A stretch of DNA of 24,401 nucleotides, taken from contig SLSE01000222.1 of the NCBI GenBank assembly GCA_007130585.1, positions 1 through 24,401 of the forward strand, written 5' to 3'. Below are positions 1 through 8,413 of this stretch, in pieces. The stretch's first letter is position 1, and each line of letters opens with the position of its first letter. The position numbers and the translations under genes are program-made. The notes under the pieces are model-generated. The model was not told the DNA's origin and did not search any database. It saw only the letters and a program-made list of their open reading frames with translations. This DNA comes from Syntrophomonadaceae bacterium (GTDB lineage Bacteria > Bacillota > Dethiobacteria > DTU022).

Positions 1-449
1 AGTTCCCAGGGCTTAAGATGGGAGGTATCTATTTCCTGGCTGGCTTTGCCCCTTATTGCACTCAGCGCCTCCCTTTCTTTTTTAATTGCTTCCGGCAAAC
101 TTATATCTCCCAGGGGATGACGGCGGCGGGTTTCCTTGTAGCGCCTGATCAAGACCTGATCTTCGGCTACCAGGAAAAGAATCTCGTAATCCACGCTGCG
201 GGCTTCCAGCTCCCGCAGGGCTTCAAAGAGGTCTTCGAAAAAGGCCGCCCCGCGCATGTCACAGACCATGGCTACTTTGCTGCTGCTTTCGGACCGGGAA
301 AAGAGGTCAATAAATGTGGGGATCAGGGTCGGAGGCATATTATCAACGCAGTAATAACCGAGGTCCTCAAAACAGTTCAGGGCATGGCTTTTCCCGGCCC
401 CGGAAAGCCCGGTAATCAGAACTACCCTCATCCCGCCTGCTTCGTCCAT
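1..449 (-). CDS. rapZ: RapZ / YvcJ family nucleotide-binding protein (3' end outside window)
   Basis: P-loop protein of the RapZ/YvcJ family. In E. coli it is the RNase adaptor for GlmZ turnover; in Bacillus YvcJ is a GTPase/ATPase linked to competence. About 149 residues are visible. The protein starts MDEAGGMRVVLITG, with Walker A GLSGAGKS at residues 14-21, then the family segment FEDLGYYCVDNMPP and, further on, RRYKETRRRHPL. The frame stays open to base 1, so the C-terminal half (about 140 residues in the family) lies beyond the window. The ATG at 449 follows GGGGAGG by 7 bases, and no other start fits so well. It lies 28 bp downstream of the Cof phosphatase stop and is probably in the same transcript. 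In Firmicutes rapZ is usually followed by yvcK and whiA, which I would expect next, off-window. Family assignment is firm; the cellular role in this organism is inferred. Confidence 0.93.
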   Translation of the reverse strand, partial: MDEAGGMRVVLITGLSGAGKSHALNCFEDLGYYCVDNMPPTLIPTFIDLFSRSESSSKVAMVCDMRGAAFFEDLFEALRELEARSVDYEILFLVAEDQVLIRRYKETRRRHPLGDISLPEAIKKEREALSAIRGKASQEIDTSHLKPWE

Positions 450-477
450 AGCTCAAAACCTCCCCTTCGGTCAAATC

Positions 478-1308
478 TTACTCGGAACAGGCTGACATCC
501 CGAGCACGTACTTTTCAATTACTTCCGCCACACCGTCTTCATTGTTGGAAGAGGTAACCAGGTCGGCAGCCTGTTTCACCCTGCCGCGGGCGTTGGCAAC
601 GGCAACGCCCAGGCCGGCATAGGCAACCATATCCAGATCGTTATGTCCGTCCCCGATAGCGATTACTTCTTCCCGCCTGATATTCTCATGTTCAGCGAGC
701 CAGCGCAAAGCCTGCCCTTTTGTAGCCTCCCGGTCTGTAATCTCCAGGAAGTACGGGCGCGACTGCAGAATCGAAAGCCGGTCCCCGAATTTTTCACTGA
801 GGCCGGTTTCGATACTGTCGATCTGCCCGTCCCAGCGGATTATACTCATCTTGGAAGGATCCGCCTCCCGGACGGTTAAGAACCTGCTCAGGTTTCCCAC
901 CGCCTGCAGATCTATACCGGTCAGCGACCGGTAGTAATCGGAATATTCGCTTTCATCGTCTATATACAGGTTGTCGCCGATAAACACACTGACATGGCAG
1001 TTAAGGCGTTCCGCTTCTTCTGCCACGGCAACCGCTATTTTATTGGCCAGGGGGCGGTGATAAATGATTTCCCTGCTCTTTGATTTTTCGATCATCGCCC
1101 CGTGGTAGTTAATCATGGGCATATCCTCGTTTAATTCCAGATCGTCCAGGTAAGAAATACTGGTCTTGAACATCCGCCCGGTGGCGATCACAAAGTGAAC
1201 CCCCATTTCAACAGCTTTGCGGATCGCCTGCTTGTTCCGGGCTGATATCAGGGAGTTGCTGTCAAGCAGTGTATGGTCTAAGTCTACGGCAATAAGGCGG
1301 TAACGCAC
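478..1308 (-). CDS. Cof-type HAD-superfamily hydrolase (sugar phosphatase-like)
   Basis: Predicted cytosolic HAD phosphatase of the Cof (class IIB) family, about 276 residues. All four HAD motifs are visible: motif I DLDHTLL at the N-terminus (nucleophile and acid/base Asp), motif II in VIATGRMF, motif III Lys in EATKGQALR, and motif IV GDGHNDLDM. Members dephosphorylate sugar phosphates, pyridoxal phosphate or flavin precursors; the substrate cannot be read from sequence. I chose the GTG at 1308 because GAGGTG sits 7 bases upstream and motif I then begins at about residue 9, as usual for the family. The frame also opens at an ATG at 1374, but that codon overlaps the -35 side of a good promoter and has no ribosome binding site. 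The gene precedes rapZ by 28 bp. Confidence 0.9.
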   Translation of the reverse strand: MRYRLIAVDLDHTLLDSNSLISARNKQAIRKAVEMGVHFVIATGRMFKTSISYLDDLELNEDMPMINYHGAMIEKSKSREIIYHRPLANKIAVAVAEEAERLNCHVSVFIGDNLYIDDESEYSDYYRSLTGIDLQAVGNLSRFLTVREADPSKMSIIRWDGQIDSIETGLSEKFGDRLSILQSRPYFLEITDREATKGQALRWLAEHENIRREEVIAIGDGHNDLDMVAYAGLGVAVANARGRVKQAADLVTSSNNEDGVAEVIEKYVLGMSACSE

Positions 1309-1350
1309 CAGGCAGCACCTCAGTATGTTTATTCCGTTATTTTTACATAC

Positions 1351-1379
1351 AGTATAGCATAAACCCGGCCTCATTTTCA
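1351..1379 (-). promoter_or_regulatory. Candidate sigma-A promoter (extended -10) for the Cof phosphatase and rapZ
   Basis: On the minus strand TGCTATACT forms an extended -10 (hexamer at 1356-1351). A weak -35 TGAAAA lies 17 bp upstream (1379-1374). Transcription would start near 1344, giving a leader of about 36 nt to the GTG at 1308. This separates the Cof-rapZ unit from uvrC and argues against the upstream ATG at 1374 as the start. Read by eye only. Confidence 0.55.
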
Positions 1380-1412
1380 GGCGGCTGCCGGGGGTTGTCT
1401 TCCGCAGCAGGA

Positions 1413-3260
1413 TTAGTGGCCGCGCAGGCTGCGGTAGATGACAAAAGCCAGGGCCCTGTTGATGGTGGGGACCTCTTCCAGCTGTTCAACCGGCGCCTTC
1501 ATGATATTTTCGGCGCTGCCGAAATGATTAAGCAGGGCAGTCCGCCTGGCGGGGCCGATCCCAGGGATATCCTCCAGCAGGGAGTGGATACTGCGGCTGC
1601 TGCGGCGCCTGCGGTGGCCGCTGACGGCAAAGCGGTGAACCTCATCCCTGATCCGCTGCAGCAGTTGAAGCATGGGGTTGCGGGCCGGCAGGCGGACCGG
1701 CTGCGCTGCGGCTGTCAGGAACAGCTGGTCGGGATTTTTGGCCAGGGCAATAAGCGGGACCCCTTCCAGGGGCGTGCCGTGCAGCGCTTCAAAGGCAGAG
1801 TTCAGCTGCCCTCTTCCCCCGTCAATCAGGATCAGGTCCGGTCTGCCCCAGTCGCCGCGCCCGGCTCTTCTTAGCAGGACTTCCTGCAGCGCGGCATAAT
1901 CATCTCCGGCCGGGGCTTCCTTAATGTTAAACAACCTGTAGTCTTCTTTAAAGGGCTCGCCTTCCCTGAAAACCACCATCGCCCCCACGGTTTCCCCGCC
2001 CCCGAGGTGCGATATGTCGTAACCCTCGATCCGGCGGGGTGGTTCTTCCAGCCCCGCCAGGCGGGTCAGTTCCCTGAGGGGCTCTTCAGTCTTCCGCCTG
2101 CGCTGTTCCGCATCTTCCTGCAGGCGCAGAAGGCAGTTACGGCCGGCCAGATCAACCATTTTTTTCAAAGGGCCCCGTTTCGGGATGCGCAGATCAACTT
2201 TCCGGCCCGCCCTGCCTTTCAACCACTCGCGGAGAAGCCCGGCATCGGCGGGTTGATCGGAGACGGCTATTTCACGGGGCAGGTTTTCCTCGCTGTTGTA
2301 ATAATTCTTGATAAAGGAAGCCATAATTTCCTCGTTGTCCACCCCTTCCGTGCCGCTGAGGGGGAAGAAGCCCTGCCTGAGCAGCTTGCCGTCCCTGATC
2401 TGAAACAGGTGCACGGCAGCATGCCCGTCGTGACGGGCCAGGGCCAGGATATCCCGGTCGATCCCGCTTTCAAGCGAGAGTACTTTCTGCTGCTGGCCCG
2501 CTACCCGCTGCAGTGACAGCAGGCGGTCCCTTAAAGCGGCGGCGGCTTCAAACCGTTCTTCTGCAGCAGCCTGTTCCATCTGTTTTTTCAGGCTGTTTTC
2601 CAGTTCGCTGTACCGGCCCTGCAGAAACATGATCACCTGGTTAGCCATCTTTTCATAGTCATCCGGGCAAACCGCCTCCCGGCCCCGGCAGGGAGCCAGG
2701 CAGCGCTTCATCTGGTAGTTCAGGCAGGGACGCTCCGGGGCCGGACTGCCCGTAAGGGGCTGCCGACAGCGACGGAGGGGAAATATTGAGCCGAGCAGGC
2801 GCATGGTCTCGCGTACTGCGCTGACATCGGTATAAGGGCCGAAGCGATGTTCCTCCCTGCCGTCTGCCGGGCGGTAGCGGCCGCGGCGTCCGCCCCTCTG
2901 GGAAAGGCGCAGCAGTTCCAGGCGCGGGTACAGTTCGGCTGTCAGGATCAGGTAGGGGTAGTCCTTGTCGTCTTTTAGATTGACATTAAAACGGGGCCGG
3001 TACTCCTTGATCAGGCTGCACTCCAGGATCAGGGCTTCGACCCCGGTATCGGTTACCACATAATCGACATCGGCCAGCCTGTTCTGGAGCGACTTCAGGC
3101 GCGGCGATCCGGATACGCTGCCGGCCAGGTAAGAGCGAACCCGCTGGCGCAGCGACAGCGCTTTGCCAACATAGATAACTTTCCCGTTTTCATCCTTCAG
3201 CAGGTAGACGCCGGGTTGATCGGGCAGGCGGTTTACTTTTTCTTTAAGTTCTTTAAACAT
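1413..3260 (-). CDS. uvrC: UvrABC system protein C (excinuclease incision subunit)
   Basis: UvrC makes both the 3' and 5' incisions around a bulky DNA lesion once UvrB is loaded. The 615 residues show the full domain order: GIY-YIG nuclease at the N-terminus (PGVYLLKDENGKVIYVGKA, residues 16-34); a cysteine cluster C165, C179, C187, C191 matching the Fe-S ligands of E. coli UvrC; a UVR helix pair that binds UvrB (about 215-250); an RNase H-like endonuclease domain with D415 in GYDISHLGG, acidic GDDYAAL near 452 and D480 in LILIDGGRGQL, plus the conserved His in HRFAVSGHR; and a C-terminal helix-hairpin-helix with IPGIGPARR. Length is normal for the family. The ATG at 3260 has GGAG 9 bases upstream. 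It lies 121 bp after uvrA with no clear terminator between, so read-through from uvrA is likely. Confidence 0.98.
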   Translation of the reverse strand: MFKELKEKVNRLPDQPGVYLLKDENGKVIYVGKALSLRQRVRSYLAGSVSGSPRLKSLQNRLADVDYVVTDTGVEALILECSLIKEYRPRFNVNLKDDKDYPYLILTAELYPRLELLRLSQRGGRRGRYRPADGREEHRFGPYTDVSAVRETMRLLGSIFPLRRCRQPLTGSPAPERPCLNYQMKRCLAPCRGREAVCPDDYEKMANQVIMFLQGRYSELENSLKKQMEQAAAEERFEAAAALRDRLLSLQRVAGQQQKVLSLESGIDRDILALARHDGHAAVHLFQIRDGKLLRQGFFPLSGTEGVDNEEIMASFIKNYYNSEENLPREIAVSDQPADAGLLREWLKGRAGRKVDLRIPKRGPLKKMVDLAGRNCLLRLQEDAEQRRRKTEEPLRELTRLAGLEEPPRRIEGYDISHLGGGETVGAMVVFREGEPFKEDYRLFNIKEAPAGDDYAALQEVLLRRAGRGDWGRPDLILIDGGRGQLNSAFEALHGTPLEGVPLIALAKNPDQLFLTAAAQPVRLPARNPMLQLLQRIRDEVHRFAVSGHRRRRSSRSIHSLLEDIPGIGPARRTALLNHFGSAENIMKAPVEQLEEVPTINRALAFVIYRSLRGH

Positions 3261-3325
3261 AACATTACTCCGGGTTATTTATTAAGCAATCATAATTTCC
3301 CGGCAGCCTGAACAGCGGGGCAGGC

Positions 3326-3339
3326 GCTGCCGGGGCAGC
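3326..3339 (-). repeat. Short perfect inverted repeat in the uvrA-uvrC gap
   Basis: GCTGCC and GGCAGC are separated by two bases. This is the main structure in the 121 bp between uvrA and uvrC. It has no U-tract on either strand, so it is unlikely to terminate transcription; it may slow or process the message. Nothing else recognisable was seen in this gap. Confidence 0.35.
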
Positions 3340-3381
3340 CCGACCGGTCCGCCCTGGCAGGGGTTAAGCTTCGTCCCTGTT

Positions 3382-6219
3382 TCAGGTTGCCGCTTTCCTG
3401 CTGCCGGGCGCGGGCAAAATTCCGGCCAGCCACCGCCCGGTGTATGATTCAGGGCAGAGGGCTATTTCTTCCGGGGTGCCGGCCGCCACTACGGTGCCCC
3501 CTTTATCGCCGCCCTCGGGGCCCAGATCTACCAGGTAGTCGGCCCGCTTGAGGACCTCCATGTTGTGTTCGATAACCACAACGGTATTGCCGCTGTCTAC
3601 CAGCCGTTCAAGAATTACCAGCAGCTTGCTGATATCGTCAAGATGCAGGCCGGTAGTCGGCTCGTCCAAAATATAGAGGCTGCGCCCGTTACTGCGCCGT
3701 GACAGCTCCGTGGCCAGCTTTACTCTCTGCGCCTCGCCGCCGGAAAGTGTCGTCGCCGGCTGACCGAGGCGGATATATCCCAGGCCGACGTCAAAAAGCA
3801 GCTGCAGTTTACGGCTGACCCTGGGAATGGCCGTAAAGAACTCCAGCGCTTCTTCAACATTCATATCCAGGACGTCGGCGATATTCTTCTCCTTGTACCG
3901 CACTTCCAGGGTTTCCCGGTTGTAACGCTTGCCGCGGCAGACTTCGCAGGGCACATATACATCGGGCAGAAAGTGCATCTCGATCCGCAGGATACCGTCA
4001 CCCCGGCAGGCTTCGCAGCGGCCGCCCTTGACATTAAAACTGAAGCGCCCCGGCCGGTAACCGCGGCGCCGCGATTCGGGCGTTTTGGAAAATATCTCGC
4101 GGATGCCGTCAAATAAACCGGTGTAGGTCGCCGGGTTGGAGCGCGGGGTGCGCCCGATCGGCGACTGGTCGATTACGATTACTTTATCGAGGTGTTCGAC
4201 CCCTTCCAGGCTGTCGTGTTCTCCGGCCTGTTCGCGGGAACGGTGCAGCCTGCGGGACAGGCCCCGGGCCAGGATATCGTTGATCAGCGTACTTTTACCG
4301 GAACCCGACACCCCCGCCACGCAGACAAAAAGACCGAGCGGGATCCCGACGTCGATATCCTGCAGGTTGTGTTCCCTGGCGCCGCGGACCCACAACCAGC
4401 GGTCGTTGGCGGGGCGGCGCAGTTCCGGGACAGGCACTTCCCTGCGTCCGGCCAGGTAGTCGCCCGTTATGGAATCCCGGGCCGCCATTATTTGATCAGC
4501 CGTGCCCTCGGCGACAATCCATCCACCGGCAGCCCCGGCGCCGGGCCCGATATCAACCAGGTGATCGGCGCTGCGAATAGTTTCCTCGTCATGTTCGACC
4601 ACCAGGACGGTATTGCCCAGGTCGCGAAGGGCCTTGAGAGTGGTGATCAGGCGGGCATTGTCCCGCTGGTGCAGGCCGATGCTCGGTTCATCAAGGATGT
4701 AGATAACCCCGGTCAGCCCGGAGCCGATCTGGGTAGCCAGCCTGATCCGCTGGGCTTCGCCACCGGAAAGAGTAGAGGCGGCCCGATCAAGATTGAGGTA
4801 CTGCAGCCCCACATTACGCAGGAACTGCAGCCGTTCGCCGATTTCTTTCAGGACCTGCCTGCCGATATACTGTTCCCGCTCCGTAAGATGGAGCTGTGCA
4901 AAATATTGCGCCGCCTGTTCCACTGTCAGGGCCGAAACTTCGGCAATGTTGTGACCGCCGAGCAGCACGGCAAGGCTGGCCGGCTTGAGGCGGCTTCCTT
5001 TGCAGGACGGGCAGGGCCTGATCTGCATGTAACGTTCCATGTCAGCACGCATGTCTTCGGACGTTGTATTCGCGTAACGCCTTTCCAGGAGCTTGAGAAC
5101 CCCGGGGAAAACCTTCCGGTAGTTGCGGACTCTTTTAAACATATTGACATAACGGAAATTGACCTTTTCCGGCGACCCGAAAAGTATTTTCTGCTGCATT
5201 TCGGGCGAAAGGTCCCGGAAGGGGGTATCAGGATCAACACCCCACTCTTTAAGCGCCGCTTCAAGGAATTGCTGGTAGTAGTTCTGGCCGGACCAGGGAT
5301 GGATGGCCCCTTCCCGGATCGAAAGCTCGGGGTAGGGGATCACCAGTTCAGCGGAAAATTCAGCCCTGGTTCCCAGTCCGCTGCAGTCCGGGCAGGCTCC
5401 GTAAGGACTGTTGAACGAAAATATGCGGGGGCTGATTTCCTCAAAACTAAAACCGCAATCAGGACAGGCAAAATTTTCACTGAACAGCAGCTCCGAGCCG
5501 CCCACTTCTTCGATTAAAACCAGCCCTTCGCTAAGTTTAAGGGCTGTTTCCAGGGAATCGGCCAGCCTGGTCTGGATTCCCTCCCGGATTACAAGGCGGT
5601 CGACAACCACTTCGATGCTGTGTTTCTTTTTCTTGTCCAGGGTAATCTCTTCTTCAAGTTCACGCACTTCTCCGTCAACGCGGATCCTGACATAACCCCT
5701 GCGTCGCATATCTTCGAAAAGGCGGGCATACTCTCCTTTCCTGCTCCGCACCAGGGGAGCCAGCACCTGGATCCTGGTCTCTTCGGGCAGGGAGGCAATT
5801 TGATCCACCATCTGTTGCACGGTTTGCTGGCTGATTTCTTCCCGGCAGGAGGGGCAGTGCGGGTGGCCGATCCGGGCAAAGAGCAGGCGGATGTAGTCGT
5901 ATATTTCCGTCACCGTACCTACCGTGGAACGCGGGTTGCGGGAAGATGTTTTTTGATCGATCGATATCGCCGGGGAAAGCCCTTCAATTTGATCCAGGTC
6001 GGGCTTGTCCATCTGCCCGAGAAACTGGCGGGCATAGGCCGAAAGCGATTCAACGTAACGGCGCTGACCTTCGGCATATATTGTATCAAAGGCCAGGGAA
6101 GATTTTCCCGAGCCGCTTAATCCTGTAAATACTATTAACTTGTTGCGGGGCAGGGCCAGGTTAATATTTTTTAAATTATGTTCCCTTGCGCCGCGGATGA
6201 TAATTTCTCCTGCTGACAA
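3382..6219 (-). CDS. uvrA: UvrABC system protein A (damage-recognition ATPase)
   Basis: UvrA is a dimeric ABC-type ATPase that finds DNA damage and loads UvrB. The protein is about 945 residues, normal length. Visible parts: first Walker A GLSGSGKS (about 33-40) followed by the family stretch FDTIYAEGQRRYVESLSAYA; zinc-module cysteines CPSC and the CPDC pairs around SPRIFSFNSPYGACPDC; first signature LSGGEAQRIRLA; second Walker A GVSGSGKSTL; the large zinc finger CEACRGDG ... CEVCRG; second signature LSGGEAQRVKLA with Walker B ILDEPTTGLH. I chose the TTG at 6219 because AGGTGA lies about 6 bases upstream. The GTG at 6228, three codons earlier, overlaps that ribosome binding site. It lies about 100 bp downstream of uvrB and is most likely cotranscribed. 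Confidence 0.98.
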   Translation of the reverse strand: MSAGEIIIRGAREHNLKNINLALPRNKLIVFTGLSGSGKSSLAFDTIYAEGQRRYVESLSAYARQFLGQMDKPDLDQIEGLSPAISIDQKTSSRNPRSTVGTVTEIYDYIRLLFARIGHPHCPSCREEISQQTVQQMVDQIASLPEETRIQVLAPLVRSRKGEYARLFEDMRRRGYVRIRVDGEVRELEEEITLDKKKKHSIEVVVDRLVIREGIQTRLADSLETALKLSEGLVLIEEVGGSELLFSENFACPDCGFSFEEISPRIFSFNSPYGACPDCSGLGTRAEFSAELVIPYPELSIREGAIHPWSGQNYYQQFLEAALKEWGVDPDTPFRDLSPEMQQKILFGSPEKVNFRYVNMFKRVRNYRKVFPGVLKLLERRYANTTSEDMRADMERYMQIRPCPSCKGSRLKPASLAVLLGGHNIAEVSALTVEQAAQYFAQLHLTEREQYIGRQVLKEIGERLQFLRNVGLQYLNLDRAASTLSGGEAQRIRLATQIGSGLTGVIYILDEPSIGLHQRDNARLITTLKALRDLGNTVLVVEHDEETIRSADHLVDIGPGAGAAGGWIVAEGTADQIMAARDSITGDYLAGRREVPVPELRRPANDRWLWVRGAREHNLQDIDVGIPLGLFVCVAGVSGSGKSTLINDILARGLSRRLHRSREQAGEHDSLEGVEHLDKVIVIDQSPIGRTPRSNPATYTGLFDGIREIFSKTPESRRRGYRPGRFSFNVKGGRCEACRGDGILRIEMHFLPDVYVPCEVCRGKRYNRETLEVRYKEKNIADVLDMNVEEALEFFTAIPRVSRKLQLLFDVGLGYIRLGQPATTLSGGEAQRVKLATELSRRSNGRSLYILDEPTTGLHLDDISKLLVILERLVDSGNTVVVIEHNMEVLKRADYLVDLGPEGGDKGGTVVAAGTPEEIALCPESYTGRWLAGILPAPGSRKAAT

Positions 6220-6274
6220 TCCGGTCACCTCGTTTTCAGATCTTTCATTAGCAGTATCTCAATAGCCTGTCACT

Positions 6275-6304
6275 GTACCGGTCGCATTAAGTGCCGCCCG
6301 GTAC
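6275..6304 (-). repeat. Inverted repeat between uvrB and uvrA
   Basis: GTACCGG (6275-6281) pairs with CCGGTAC (6298-6304) around a 16-base loop. There is no run of U after it in the direction of transcription, so it is more likely an mRNA processing or partial attenuation structure than a full terminator. The rest of the roughly 100 bp gap shows nothing recognisable. Confidence 0.4.
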
Positions 6305-6321
6305 CGCCGGCCTGTTTACTT

Positions 6322-8304
6322 TTAATCAAGCCTTTCCAGTTCGAAGATCATGTCGCGCAGCCCGGCAGCTTTTTCAAACTCCAGGTCCCGGGAAGCTTTT
6401 CTCATTTCCCTGCCCAACTCTTTAATCACCTGGCGGCGCCTGGTTTTATCCAGTTCCTTCAGATCTTCGCCCCGGTAGACTGCTTCATCTTCAGCAGCCA
6501 CCGTCGCTCCGATCAGGGCGCGGATCGGCTTAACAATAGTTGTCGGGGTTATGTTATGCTCCCGGTTATAGGCCAGCTGTTTTTCACGGCGCCGCCCGGT
6601 TTCATCGATGGCCCTGCGCATGGACTCGGTAATCCCGTCAGCATACATAATTACCCGTCCTTCAGTATTCCGGGCGGTGCGCCCGATCGTCTGGATCAGG
6701 GATCGCTCCGAACGCAGGAACCCTTCTTTATCGGCATCCAGGATCGCTACCAGGGTAACCTCGGGCAGGTCGAGCCCTTCGCGAAGCAGGTTGATGCCGA
6801 CCAGGACGTCAAACTCTCCCGTCCGCAGGCCCCTGATAATGGTCATCCGCTCCAGGGCACCAATGTCAGAATGCATGTAGCGCACCTTCAGGCCCATGTT
6901 GCGGTAGTATTCGGTCAAATCCTCGGCCATTCGCTTGGTCATGGTCGTAACCAAAACCCTCTGTCCGGCTTCGGCCCGGCCCTGGATTTCACCGTAAAGA
7001 TCGTCAACCTGTCCTGCGGCGGGCCGTACTTCCACCTGCGGATCGGCCAGGCCGGTCGGGCGGATGATCTGCTCCACAACGGCATCGCTGTGTTCTGCTT
7101 CCCAGGGACCGGGAGTTGCCGAAACCAGGATGGCCTGGTTGACCAGCGCTTCGAATTCTTCAAAGCGCAGGGGCCGGTTATCAAGGGCCGAGGGCAGCCT
7201 GAAACCGTATTCAACCAGGGTGCTTTTACGGGACAGGTCCCCGCGGTACATACCGTTAATCTGGGGAATGGTTATATGCGACTCATCTATTACTACAAGC
7301 ATGTCATCCGGGAAATAGTCAAGCAGGGTGGCCGGCCGGCTTCCGGCCGGGCGCCCGTCCAGGTGCCGCGAGTAATTTTCGATACCGCTGCAGAACCCTA
7401 TCTCCTGCATCATTTCCAGGTCAAAGTTAACCCGCTGCTCCAGCCTCTGGGCTTCCAGCAGCTTGTCCTCTTTCCGGAAACGGGCCAGCTGCTCCTGCAG
7501 CTCTGCCTCGATATCCGCGATAGCCCGCTGCAGCTGATCCGGAGCAGTCACATAGTGCGTGGCCGGAAAAATGGCGACATGGGTTCGATCAGCGGTAACC
7601 CTGCCGCTGACCAGGTCAACTTCGCGCAGCCGCTCGATCTCGTCTCCGAACAGCTCCACCCGCAGGGCGGACTCGGAAAAAGACGCAGGGATAATCTCCA
7701 GGACATCGCCCCTGACCCGGAAAGTGCCGCGGTGGAAATCAATTTCGTTGCGCTGGTAGCGAATTTCAACCAGGCGGCTGATGATTTCGTCGCGGCTCAT
7801 TCTTGTCCCCGGGCGCAGGGAGAGAACCTGTTCCATGTATTCCTTCGGCGAGCCGAGACCGTAAATACAGGAAACCGAAGCTACCACGATGACATCCTTG
7901 CGCTCCAGCACAGAGCTGGTGGCCGAGTGGCGCAGCTTATCGATCTCGTCGTTGATTGAAGAATCTTTTTCTATGTAGGTATCGCTGCTCGGCAGGTACG
8001 CTTCGGGCTGGTAATAGTCATAGTAACTGATGAAGTACTCAACAGCATTATCCGGAAAAAGTTCCTTAAATTCACTGCAAAGCTGGGCCGCCAGAATTTT
8101 GTTCGGGGCCATCACCAGTGTTGGCTTCTGAACCTGCTCGATAACATGAGCGACGGTAAATGTTTTCCCGGACCCGGTAACGCCAAGCAGGGTCTGGTAA
8201 GGGCAGCCCCGGCGCAAGCCGCGCACCAGGGCATCTATAGCTTTCGGCTGATCGCCGGAAGGGTTAAAGTCAGCTCTGACTTTAAAGCCGTTAAAGCCGG
8301 CCAC
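6322..8304 (-). CDS. uvrB: UvrABC system protein B (DNA-loading helicase-like subunit)
   Basis: UvrB is handed to the damage site by UvrA, verifies the lesion and recruits UvrC. The 660 residues show Walker A GVTGSGKT at 41-48, the beta-hairpin segment YYDYYQPEAYLP (about 94-105) that clamps the DNA strand, the DEAD-like box VVIDESH near 340, helicase motif VI in LIQTIGRTARN, and a C-terminal UVR motif (about 625-657, DLEFEKAAGLRD) that binds UvrC. The GTG start at 8304 is fixed by an AGGAGGTG 6-9 bases upstream. Upstream lies an extended -10 promoter abutted by a LexA-like box, so SOS control is plausible. It is the first gene of uvrB-uvrA-uvrC. Confidence 0.98.
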   Translation of the reverse strand: MAGFNGFKVRADFNPSGDQPKAIDALVRGLRRGCPYQTLLGVTGSGKTFTVAHVIEQVQKPTLVMAPNKILAAQLCSEFKELFPDNAVEYFISYYDYYQPEAYLPSSDTYIEKDSSINDEIDKLRHSATSSVLERKDVIVVASVSCIYGLGSPKEYMEQVLSLRPGTRMSRDEIISRLVEIRYQRNEIDFHRGTFRVRGDVLEIIPASFSESALRVELFGDEIERLREVDLVSGRVTADRTHVAIFPATHYVTAPDQLQRAIADIEAELQEQLARFRKEDKLLEAQRLEQRVNFDLEMMQEIGFCSGIENYSRHLDGRPAGSRPATLLDYFPDDMLVVIDESHITIPQINGMYRGDLSRKSTLVEYGFRLPSALDNRPLRFEEFEALVNQAILVSATPGPWEAEHSDAVVEQIIRPTGLADPQVEVRPAAGQVDDLYGEIQGRAEAGQRVLVTTMTKRMAEDLTEYYRNMGLKVRYMHSDIGALERMTIIRGLRTGEFDVLVGINLLREGLDLPEVTLVAILDADKEGFLRSERSLIQTIGRTARNTEGRVIMYADGITESMRRAIDETGRRREKQLAYNREHNITPTTIVKPIRALIGATVAAEDEAVYRGEDLKELDKTRRRQVIKELGREMRKASRDLEFEKAAGLRDMIFELERLD

Positions 8305-8346
8305 GGCAGCACCTCCTACTATGCCGCAAACTCGTAAACATTATTA

Positions 8347-8355
8347 ATTATAACA
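8347..8355 (-). promoter_or_regulatory. Extended -10 promoter element of uvrB
   Basis: Minus-strand TGTTATAAT: a consensus TATAAT at 8352-8347 preceded by TG with one intervening base. No good -35 is seen at 16-18 bp, which fits an extended -10 promoter. Transcription would start near 8340, leaving a leader of about 36 nt before the GTG at 8304. Confidence 0.65.
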
Positions 8356-8369
8356 TAAATGTCTGTTCG
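8356..8369 (-). promoter_or_regulatory. Candidate LexA/DinR (SOS) box at uvrB
   Basis: Minus-strand CGAACAGACATTTA compared with the B. subtilis consensus CGAACRNRYGTTYC: the whole left half and centre match, while the right half keeps TTT but has A for the first G and A at the last place. Against the core GAAC-N4-GTTC this is 6 of 8. The box ends where the extended -10 begins, the right place for a repressor. uvrB is a known LexA target in B. subtilis. Because one half-site is degenerate the call is moderate. Confidence 0.5.
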
Positions 8370-8413
8370 CCTGAGGGGTTTTTTACAGGCGGTCCGGTAA
8401 AACAAAAAACCGG
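8368..8413 (-). repeat. Two inverted repeats after the GDT1-family gene
   Basis: Directly after the transporter stop, ACCGG (8413-8409 side) and CCGGT (8398-8394) flank a T-rich 10-base loop. A second repeat, CGCCTG/CAGGCG (8368-8373 and 8386-8391), has a 12-base loop. Neither is followed by a clean U-tract on the minus strand. They may weakly separate the transporter gene from uvrB. The second overlaps the edge of the LexA-like box. Confidence 0.3.

Noticed and set aside
478..1374. Cof phosphatase starting at the ATG at 1374
   Set aside because: It would overlap a plausible promoter and add 22 residues before HAD motif I. The GTG at 1308 has a good ribosome binding site.
4192..5517. Long open frame on the plus strand opposite uvrA (similar ones lie opposite uvrB at 6556-7959 and secA at 18180-19448)
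   Set aside because: They have no recognisable domains and no ribosome binding sites, and lie wholly inside well-supported genes on the other strand. GC-rich coding sequence often leaves such open frames.
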